Of a stretch of DNA of 64,000 nucleotides, positions 58,409 to 64,000 are shown in pieces. The stretch covers positions 1 to 64,000 of the forward strand of contig NZ_BSNY01000056.1 of the NCBI RefSeq assembly GCF_030160235.1, in the 5' to 3' direction. The stretch's first letter is position 1. Every line of letters starts with the position of its first letter. Position numbers and translations under genes: made by a program. Origin of the DNA: Mesorhizobium huakuii. Lineage in GTDB: Bacteria > Pseudomonadota > Alphaproteobacteria > Rhizobiales > Rhizobiaceae. The notes below the pieces were generated by a model. The model was not told the origin of the DNA and did not search any database. It saw only the letters and a list, made by a program, of their open reading frames with translations.

Positions 58409-59088
58409 GGCGCCAGCGGTGCGTGCAGGCTGTAGCCGGTGTTGCGGATGGTATGGATGAGCTGGGCCTCGAACGGCTTGTCGACCTTGGCCCGCAGCCG
58501 ACTGATATGGGTCTCGACGACACTGGTCTTGGGATCGAAATGAAAGTCCCAGACGCGCTCCAGAAGCATGGTGCGGGTGATGACGCGGCCCTCGCCGCGC
58601 ATCAGCACCTCCAGCAGGCTGAATTCGCGCGGCTGCAGGTCGATCGACTGGCCCTGGCGCGTGACGCGCCGCATGATGAGGTCCATTTCGAGGTCGGCGA
58701 CCCGCAGCATCGTCTTCTGCTCCTGCGCCGCCGGCCTACGGCCGAGCGCATTGATGCGGGCAAGCAGCTCGGAAAAAGCGAAGGGCTTGACCAGATAGTC
58801 GTCGCCGCCGGCCTCCAGGCCCTCGACGCGGTCGTCGATGCCGCCGATGGAGGTGAGGAAGATCGCCGGCGTGCGCACGCCGGCCGCGCGCGCCGCCTTG
58901 ATCATCGACAGGCCGTCGAGACCCGGGATCATCCGGTCGGCGACGATCACGTCATAGCTGCCGCTGGTTGCGGCGAAAAGCGCGTCATGGCCGTTGCGCA
59001 GCAGGTCGCAGACATGGCCGGCCTCGGTCAGTCCCCTGACGATATAGTCCGCCGTCTTGTGGTCGTCCTCGACAAGAAGAAGTCGCAT
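58405..59088 (-). CDS. OmpR-family response regulator
   Basis: The product has 227 residues from the ATG at 59088; upstream in-frame codons are unsupported. Receiver Asp51 in VIVADRMIPGLDG, Thr-Ser in FLTSIGG, Lys in LVKPFAF. The C-terminal winged helix carries LQPREFSLLEVLMRGEGRVI and ETHISRLRAKVDKPF, with a final IRNTGYSL. It likely regulates its own operon, which starts with a secreted and a membrane protein. Confidence 0.94.
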   Translation of the reverse strand: MRLLLVEDDHKTADYIVRGLTEAGHVCDLLRNGHDALFAATSGSYDVIVADRMIPGLDGLSMIKAARAAGVRTPAIFLTSIGGIDDRVEGLEAGGDDYLVKPFAFSELLARINALGRRPAAQEQKTMLRVADLEMDLIMRRVTRQGQSIDLQPREFSLLEVLMRGEGRVITRTMLLERVWDFHFDPKTSVVETHISRLRAKVDKPFEAQLIHTIRNTGYSLHAPLAP

Positions 59089-59178
59089 CGCTGTTCCGGT
59101 TGATCGCCAATATCGGGCACAGGCTATCACCGGCATGGCCCCGTTCCTAGGATGGCACAGACCGCCAAACGCTGAAGC

Positions 59179-59976
59179 CTAATCCGATTCCAGCAGGATT
59201 TCGTCGGCATCGTCGGCGGTTTTCTTCAGCGTCATGTAGAGAACGAGTGCAGCGATGCAGCCCAGGAAGATCAGGCTGGTGAAGGTGGTGCCGAAGCCAA
59301 GGCCGCCATATTCGGCCGGCTGCGACAGAAGATCGCCGAAGGAGGCGCCGAGCGGGCGCGTCAGGATATAGGCCAGCCAGAAGGCCAGGATGGCGTCGAG
59401 ATGGATGAGATAATAGGCAAGCGCGATCAGCGCTATGACGCCGCCGAACATCAGGCCCGAGGTGAGATAGCCCATGTCGAAACTCTCGGCGACGAGATCG
59501 CCGGCGGCGGTGCCGAGCGAGAAGGTGAACAGGATCGCCAGCCAGTAGAAGATCTCGCGCCTCGTCGTGAAGATGGTGTGGATCGAGAGCGTCCGCTCGC
59601 TGGCGTACCAGACCGCGAAGGTCGCCACGAGCGCCACCGAGAAGGCAATCGTCGTCGTCTGCAGGCGCACGCCGAAATTATCGACGAGATTGTCCGTGAT
59701 CAGCGTGCCGACGACGCTGATCAGCACCACCGCCAGCCAGTAAGCCCAGGGTATGTAGCGCTTCTGCGCGAACTGCAGGACAAGGGCGACGATCAGCACG
59801 CCGGTCATGATCAGCGAGGTGACGGTCAGCCCGAGCCCGAGATTGACGGCGAGATAGTCGGCCGCCGTCTCGCCCATGGTGACCGCCATCAGCTTGATCA
59901 GCCAGAAGTCGAGCGTGACCTCCGGAACCCTGTTGTGGTTCGGCCCGGCGGTTTTCTGCATGTTGGGGGAGAGCAT
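59179..59976 (-). CDS. COG4705-type integral membrane protein
   Basis: About 265 residues from the ATG at 59976, which follows GAGG by nine bases; an ATG at 59991 is possible. Nine hydrophobic segments with repeated polar motifs, MGETAADYLAVNLGLG in the first half and LGTAAGDLVAESFDMGYLTS in the second, show internal duplication. Known as COG4705, frequent in rhizobia and Burkholderia next to two-component systems; function unknown. It lies between the small secreted protein and the response regulator. Confidence 0.82.
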   Translation of the reverse strand: MLSPNMQKTAGPNHNRVPEVTLDFWLIKLMAVTMGETAADYLAVNLGLGLTVTSLIMTGVLIVALVLQFAQKRYIPWAYWLAVVLISVVGTLITDNLVDNFGVRLQTTTIAFSVALVATFAVWYASERTLSIHTIFTTRREIFYWLAILFTFSLGTAAGDLVAESFDMGYLTSGLMFGGVIALIALAYYLIHLDAILAFWLAYILTRPLGASFGDLLSQPAEYGGLGFGTTFTSLIFLGCIAALVLYMTLKKTADDADEILLESD

Positions 59977-60001
59977 GGCGGCCGTCCTCATGGTTGCCGG
60001 A

Positions 60002-60259
60002 TTACTTGCCCATGACCTTCATGGCCTGGGCGAAGAAGTCGTCGGCGCGTGTGTCGTCGTCGGCGTTGCAGCGTTCGATGCCCTTGGCCTCCAGATCCGA
60101 GACCTTGGCCTTGTCGGCGACGCTGAGCGTGGCCGTGGCTTCCGCCGCGCGAAGGGTTTTCAGCGTCTCCTCGCAAGGCGCGGTGGCCGCCAAAACGGAG
60201 GAGATCGAAGCGCAGACGGCGAGGGCGCCGCCTGCGACAGCACGTGCAAATCTTGTCAT
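60002..60259 (-). CDS. Small secreted protein of the COG4705 operon
   Basis: The product has 85 residues. Signal peptide RFARAVAGGALAVCASISSV, cleaving after LAA. The mature part of about 60 residues has two cysteines (APCEETLKTL and IERCNADDDTRA) spaced to form a disulfide, and looks like a helical hairpin. It starts the four-gene operon secreted protein / membrane protein / response regulator / kinase, and may act as the periplasmic sensor input. Function unknown. Confidence 0.72.
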   Translation of the reverse strand: MTRFARAVAGGALAVCASISSVLAATAPCEETLKTLRAAEATATLSVADKAKVSDLEAKGIERCNADDDTRADDFFAQAMKVMGK

Positions 60260-60523
60260 GGAAAATTCCCTATCTGATGCCGGTGATCTGGCCGCGGCAA
60301 TTGAAGCCGGCCCAAAATTGGCGGGCCGGCATCTCCACGATAGGCAAGCGACTTCACTCCAGCCTGTCCCGCGGCATACAAATTCGTAAGGATGGCCGTG
60401 ATTGGCGCAAAAAGCCTTTACGAAGGCCGCGCGCTGCGCTGATAGAAAGTCACGGCCTTGTATCCGCCATCAATGGCGCGCCCCAGTGGCTGAACCCGTA
60501 ATCCGTGCCCCAGGAAAACACGA
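60260..60523. promoter_or_regulatory. Promoter region with inverted repeats
   Basis: Between the divergent secreted-protein operon and the methyltransferase gene. GCCGGCCC (60306-60313) and GGGCCGGC (60323-60330) form a perfect 8-bp inverted repeat. TTCGTAA (60383-60389) and TTACGAA (60418-60424) form a second one. Either may be a regulator site. Confidence 0.4.
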
Positions 60524-61159
60524 ATGACCTACGCGTCCCTCAAGCCGGTTTCACAGGCCTTCGTGCAGCGCAAGCGGCTGATCTTCGTGCGCGTGGCGGC
60601 GGTGCTGGCGGTGCTGCTGCTGTTCCTCACCAAGCCGGCGCTGAGCGAGGGCTCGAACGGTCACGAGATGCTCGAATTCCTGGGCTTCTGCCTGGTGCTC
60701 GCCTGCGTTGCCGGGCGGCTGTGGAGCATCCTCTATGTCGGCGGCAAGAAGAACGAGGAGCTGGTCTCGACGGGGCCGTTCTCGATGAGCCAGAACCCGC
60801 TCTATTTCTTCTCGACCGTGGGCGCGGTCGGCATCGGTCTGCTCTACGGCTCGCTGGTGGCGGCAGCCGTGCTTGGTGTCGCCAGCTTTCTCATCTTCCG
60901 CGTCACGGCGCGCAAGGAAGCTGAATATCTGCTGGGCAAGTTCGGCCCGGCCTATACCGCCTATATCAAGACGACGCCGCGCTTCTGGCCGAACCCGCTG
61001 CTCTACCGCGACGACGACCAGCTGCAGTTCTCGACGCGCGCGCTCAAGCGCACCTTCCACGACGGGCTCTATTTCCTCGCCATCTTCCCTGCCATCGAGC
61101 TGATCGAGTATTTGCGGGAAACGGGCCTGATGTTCCCGGCCTTCGTCACACTGTACTGA
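60524..61159 (+). CDS. Isoprenylcysteine carboxyl methyltransferase (ICMT)-like protein
   Basis: The product has 211 residues with four or five hydrophobic helices. The ICMT/PEMT pattern VSTGPFSMSQNPLYFFSTVG, then RKEAEYLLGKFGPAYTAYIK is clear and holds the cofactor-binding residues of this class. Membrane-bound methyltransferase of lipids or isoprenoid-like acceptors; in bacteria the substrates are mostly unknown. The next gene (GNAT/C39 fusion) starts 20 bases on, so they are probably co-transcribed. Confidence 0.82.
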   Translation: MTYASLKPVSQAFVQRKRLIFVRVAAVLAVLLLFLTKPALSEGSNGHEMLEFLGFCLVLACVAGRLWSILYVGGKKNEELVSTGPFSMSQNPLYFFSTVGAVGIGLLYGSLVAAAVLGVASFLIFRVTARKEAEYLLGKFGPAYTAYIKTTPRFWPNPLLYRDDDQLQFSTRALKRTFHDGLYFLAIFPAIELIEYLRETGLMFPAFVTLY

Positions 61160-61179
61160 TCGGCCATTGTCCGGCTAAT

Positions 61180-62262
61180 TTGCCGGTCATGCAGCACTTC
61201 GAGGAGCCTGTGGTCTTGGCTGAAGGCGAAGCGGCCAGTGTGACTGTCTTCACGGCCGAACACGCGGCCGTCTGGGCCGACCTGATTGCGGCGGTGCCGG
61301 CCGAGACCGGCGATCGCCTGACGGCGCTGCGCAAGATCGCCGGGGTCACCGGCGTGGCGCACTGCAGCGAGGGCCGCCCGGAGGCGATCATGGTCGGCCA
61401 GCGCCGGCCGGCGGCCGCGATGATGCGCATCGCCTTGTTCTGGTCTGCTGCGAACCTCGGCGTGGGTGACGGCCAGCGCCTGCTCGCGGCGCTGGAGAAG
61501 GAGGCGCTCGCGCAGGACGTGCTCTGCCTGCGCGCCGGCGAGGACGCGGTGCGGCACATTGGCGGCCAGTGGCAGCGCCGCGACGGCTTCCTGCAACGCT
61601 GGATCGGCAGAGAACCGGCCCGCCGGCAGGGCCAGGTTGCGCCATCCTGGCCGCAGACGGCGGGTTTTACCTGCGGGCCGTCGGCGCTGGCCATGGCGAT
61701 GGCCGGGATCGATCCGACCTTGCGGCCGGACCGGGCGCTGGAGGTCGAACTTTGGCGCGAGGCCACCACCATCATCGGCCCGAGCGGTCCGGGCGGCTGC
61801 GACCCCTACGGTCTGGCGCTGGTGGCGCACCGGCGCGGACTGCGGGTCGAAATATTGATGAGCAGCGCCGAACCGATCTTCCTCGACCGGGCCAGCTCGG
61901 AGGAAAGGCGCGGGCTGATGAGCTTCGTGCAGGAAGGTTTCAAGCGCGAGGCCGAAGCCGCGTCCTTGCCGATCGAGGCGCGCGCCTTTGCCGTCGAAGA
62001 AATCGGCCAGGCGCTCGATCGCGGCTTGTCGGCGCTGGTGCTCATCGACCAGGCGCCGATGATGGGCCACACCTGCCCGCACTGGGTGCTCGTCCATGGC
62101 CATGGCGACGGCGTCTATTTCCTCAACGATCCCTGGATCGAGCCCGACCGGCTCGAACAGCCCATGGACGCCGTCGACCTCCCGGTCAGGGCGGCAGAGC
62201 TCGACCGGATGGCCTGGTACGGCAATCCGGCCTATCGCGCCGCGGTGCTGGTCGGGCGCTAA
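61180..62262 (+). CDS. GNAT-like/peptidase C39-like fusion protein (DUF3335 type)
   Basis: The product has 360 residues. The N-terminal third (residues 15-145) resembles a degenerate GNAT acyltransferase (GQRRPAAAMMRIALFWSAAN). The C-terminal half is a C39/papain-like peptidase with Cys165 in FTCGPSALAMAM, His301 in PHWVLVHGHGDG and Asp317 in FLNDPWIEP, a full catalytic triad. Such fusions have been described beside RimK-like ATP-grasp ligases in predicted peptide-making clusters, but no ATP-grasp gene is visible here. The substrate is unknown. Start ATG at 61180; an internal ATG three codons on is an alternative. Confidence 0.85.
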   Translation: MPVMQHFEEPVVLAEGEAASVTVFTAEHAAVWADLIAAVPAETGDRLTALRKIAGVTGVAHCSEGRPEAIMVGQRRPAAAMMRIALFWSAANLGVGDGQRLLAALEKEALAQDVLCLRAGEDAVRHIGGQWQRRDGFLQRWIGREPARRQGQVAPSWPQTAGFTCGPSALAMAMAGIDPTLRPDRALEVELWREATTIIGPSGPGGCDPYGLALVAHRRGLRVEILMSSAEPIFLDRASSEERRGLMSFVQEGFKREAEAASLPIEARAFAVEEIGQALDRGLSALVLIDQAPMMGHTCPHWVLVHGHGDGVYFLNDPWIEPDRLEQPMDAVDLPVRAAELDRMAWYGNPAYRAAVLVGR

Positions 62263-62351
62263 TTTCTGGGGACCTAATCCCGAACGTCTATGATAAGCCG
62301 ACGAACGAATGGCCCGCCACTAGAGCCTTCAACCCGCCCGCTACGGCGTAC

Positions 62352-62837
62352 TTAGGCACCCAGCGGATACGGCATGTAGCCGACGAAGCCGGCGATCTTC
62401 CAGCTGCCTCCGACCTTGCGGCAGAAATACAGCGTCTGCCATTTCAGCCGGTCGACGCTGCCATCCGCCTTGGCGACGGAGCCGTCGAACTTCTTGTGCA
62501 GCACGGCGCGGTCGCCGTCGACGTCGATGTCGCGCAGATTGGTGACGCGAAACAGCGCTTCGCGCAGCGGCTCGGCGAATTTGGTCGCCGCCGTCTCCTT
62601 GGCCTGGCGCAGCCACTCGTCGCGATAGATCTCCAGCCTCGGAAACTGCAGCCGCCAGGCATCGGCATTGGCAAGGAAATGCGCATGCATGCCGAAGAAG
62701 CTCTCGGCGATGAAATCGTGCTCGACCATGGACCAGTCCTGGCCGATGAAGGCGTCGATGTCGCGCCGCACCAGCATCTCCCACAACGCATGGCGGTCGG
62801 CATCGCCTGAAGGAAACGGGTTCTTGTCGAAGGTCAT
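62352..62837 (-). CDS. SnoaL-like/NTF2-fold hypothetical protein
   Basis: The product has 161 residues from the ATG at 62837 (MTFDKNPFPSGDADRHALWE). The pattern of RDIDAFIGQDWSMVEHDFIA, then RVTNLRDIDVDGDRAVLHKK and WQTLYFCRKVGGSWKIAGF fits the NTF2-like cone fold. Cytoplasmic. The role and substrate cannot be read from sequence. It is isolated between the C39 fusion and a divergent RidA gene. Confidence 0.75.
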   Translation of the reverse strand: MTFDKNPFPSGDADRHALWEMLVRRDIDAFIGQDWSMVEHDFIAESFFGMHAHFLANADAWRLQFPRLEIYRDEWLRQAKETAATKFAEPLREALFRVTNLRDIDVDGDRAVLHKKFDGSVAKADGSVDRLKWQTLYFCRKVGGSWKIAGFVGYMPYPLGA

Positions 62838-63056
62838 TCTCGGTTTCTCCGGTCTCGCACAGGCATGTGTCCGTCGCGGTTTGCAAACCGTCCGGCCGGT
62901 GCGCACGATGCAAGCGCTTCTGTAATAAAGCAACACGGATTTCAAAGAATGTTGCTTTCCAACAAGGGCCCTATCGGGACCGTCCCGATCGCGCTAAATC
63001 TGCGTGGAAGTGGCGCCGCCCCGGTGCCCTGCCGCGCGATCAGAGGAGGCGATCCC

Positions 63057-63422
63057 TTGCCCAAGCAGACTTTTGGAACATCCCATGTGCCGCTGTCGCC
63101 CGCCGTGCGGGCCGGCGACTTCGTCTATGTCTCGGGCCAGGTTCCGGTCGGCAGCGACGGCATCGTGGTCAAGGGCGGCATCACGGAACAGACCGAGCAG
63201 GTGCTCGCCAACGTGAAAGCGGCGCTGGCCCTGGCCGGCTGCACCCTGGACGACGTGGTGAAAACCACCGTCTGGCTGGAAGACGCGCGCGATTTCGGCG
63301 CCTTCAACGCGGTCTACGCCAGGCACTTCCCGAAGAACCCGCCGGCCCGCACCACGGTCGAATCGCGTCTGATGATCGACATCAAGATCGAGGTCGAGGC
63401 CGTCGCCTATCGACCAGTTTGA
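63057..63422 (+). CDS. RidA/YjgF-family protein
   Basis: The product has 121 residues from a TTG at 63057, which lies seven bases after GAGGAGG; the encoded PKQTFGTSHVPLSPAVRAGD is the normal RidA N-terminus. Motifs FVYVSGQVP, LDDVVKTTVWLEDARDF and FPKNPPARTTVES contain the catalytic Arg-containing PARTTVE signature of canonical RidA. It removes reactive enamine/imine intermediates. It is followed at 29 bases by an amidohydrolase gene, so the two probably form an operon. Confidence 0.88.
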   Translation: MPKQTFGTSHVPLSPAVRAGDFVYVSGQVPVGSDGIVVKGGITEQTEQVLANVKAALALAGCTLDDVVKTTVWLEDARDFGAFNAVYARHFPKNPPARTTVESRLMIDIKIEVEAVAYRPV

Positions 63423-63451
63423 GGCCAGGCAACGAAGCGGAGGTTCCCCTC

Positions 63452-64000
63452 ATGCAATTTGACCTCCTGCTGAAGGGCGGACGGCTGATAGATCCGGCGT
63501 CCGGCATCGACGCACCGCGCGATGTCGCCATCGCCAATGGCCGCGTCGCGGCGGTCGACGCCGATATCCCGGCGGATCGCGCCAATCAGGTCGTCGACGC
63601 GACGGGCCGCATCGTCGCGCCCGGGCTGGTCGACCTGCACAGCCACGTCTATTGGGGCGGCACCTCGCTCGGCGTCGATGCCGACCGGCTGGCCGCCAAG
63701 AGCGGCACCACCACCTTCATCGATGCCGGAAGCGCTGGCGCCGGCAATTTCCTCGGCTTCCGCCGGCATGTCATGGAGCGGTCCAGGGCGCGCATCCTGG
63801 CCTATGTCAACATTTCCTTCGCCGGCATTTTCGGCTTCTCGCAGTCGGTGTCGGTCGGCGAGTGCAGCGATCTGCGGCTCTGCGAACCGCGCGAGGTGGT
63901 CGCCGCCGCACGCGAACACGCCGATGTCGTCGTCGGCGTGAAAGTCCGCTCCGGCAAGCATGCCGGCGGCAACAGCGGCATCGCGCCGGTCGATCTGGCG
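63452..64000 (+). CDS. Amidohydrolase (dihydroorotase/D-aminoacylase-like), truncated by window end
   Basis: The visible 183 residues begin MQFDLLLKGGRLIDPASGID with GGAGG upstream. The metal motif VDLHSHVYWG (HxH) and an N-terminal beta sandwich mark the amidohydrolase superfamily; VGVKVRSGKHAGGNSGIAP carries the probable carbamylated lysine region of the deacetylase/dihydroorotase-like group (EF_0837 type). The C-terminal ligands are beyond the window. RidA just upstream suggests an amino-acid or amide catabolic operon. Confidence 0.85.
   Translation, partial: MQFDLLLKGGRLIDPASGIDAPRDVAIANGRVAAVDADIPADRANQVVDATGRIVAPGLVDLHSHVYWGGTSLGVDADRLAAKSGTTTFIDAGSAGAGNFLGFRRHVMERSRARILAYVNISFAGIFGFSQSVSVGECSDLRLCEPREVVAAAREHADVVVGVKVRSGKHAGGNSGIAPVDLA

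Noticed and set aside
60306-60330. GCCGGCCC/GGGCCGGC as a terminator
   Set aside because: No T-run follows and it lies between divergent genes, where an operator or chance GC palindrome is more likely.

Overview
The window is high-GC alphaproteobacterial chromosome, most probably Mesorhizobium or a close relative in the Phyllobacteriaceae. The call rests on family-level protein recognition, on rhizobial intergenic palindromic repeats, and above all on the conserved gene order around the replication origin: dnaQ-coaE-aroE-maf-ppsR / oriC / hemE-hemJ-rho, then mnmE-mnmG-rsmG-parA-parB and holA. I found no tRNA, rRNA, CRISPR array, intact insertion sequence or prophage.

Layout. 1-1506: a relatively A/T-rich piece with a small unknown ORF and a DNA methyltransferase, converging on lepA. 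3.3-9.2 kb: a TadG-like envelope protein, a decayed DUF559 endonuclease gene and palindromic repeats. This stretch also holds an oxidative-repair-like set (DUF1223 CxxC protein, secreted methionine-rich repeat protein, exported one-cysteine MsrA) and two small secreted or soluble proteins. 9.4-20 kb: a large LuxR-type ATPase regulator, a CIO/bd-type quinol oxidase (cydBA), a YadG/YadH-type ABC exporter and a tauABC importer. 20-28 kb: an Rrf2 regulator, a flavoprotein, a DJ-1 protein with a divergent HxlR regulator, an isochorismatase-fold enzyme, a RidA protein and a reverse-transsulfuration pair (cbs-cth). 27.9-31.9 kb: a GlxA regulator followed by an M24 metalloenzyme with DddP-like ligand spacing, a cysteine hydrolase and an HSL-type esterase.

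32-47.4 kb is the origin and partition region. oriC lies between ppsR and hemE and carries DnaA boxes, an AT-rich stretch and a tight cluster of GANTC sites. Four parS-like palindromes lie between the mnmE stop and rsmG, and a weaker one lies in hemE. parA and parB follow. 48-55 kb: a DUF1326 protein, holA, and the four-gene branched-chain 2-oxoacid dehydrogenase operon (bkdA1-bkdA2-bkdB-lpdV). The expected holA neighbours lptE and leuS are absent, and half of a palindromic repeat sits at that junction. 55-64 kb: a lysine/saccharopine dehydrogenase with a divergent Lrp regulator, a two-component system with a membrane protein and a small secreted protein, an ICMT-like methyltransferase, a GNAT-like/C39-peptidase fusion, a SnoaL-like protein, a second RidA protein and a truncated amidohydrolase.

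The most interesting possible system is the DUF1223 / methionine-rich repeat / exported MsrA set at 5.9-7.9 kb. It looks like a periplasmic methionine-oxidation buffer analogous to, but composed differently from, the described MrpX-MsrP systems. The oriC/parS architecture and the DddP-like M24 cluster come next.
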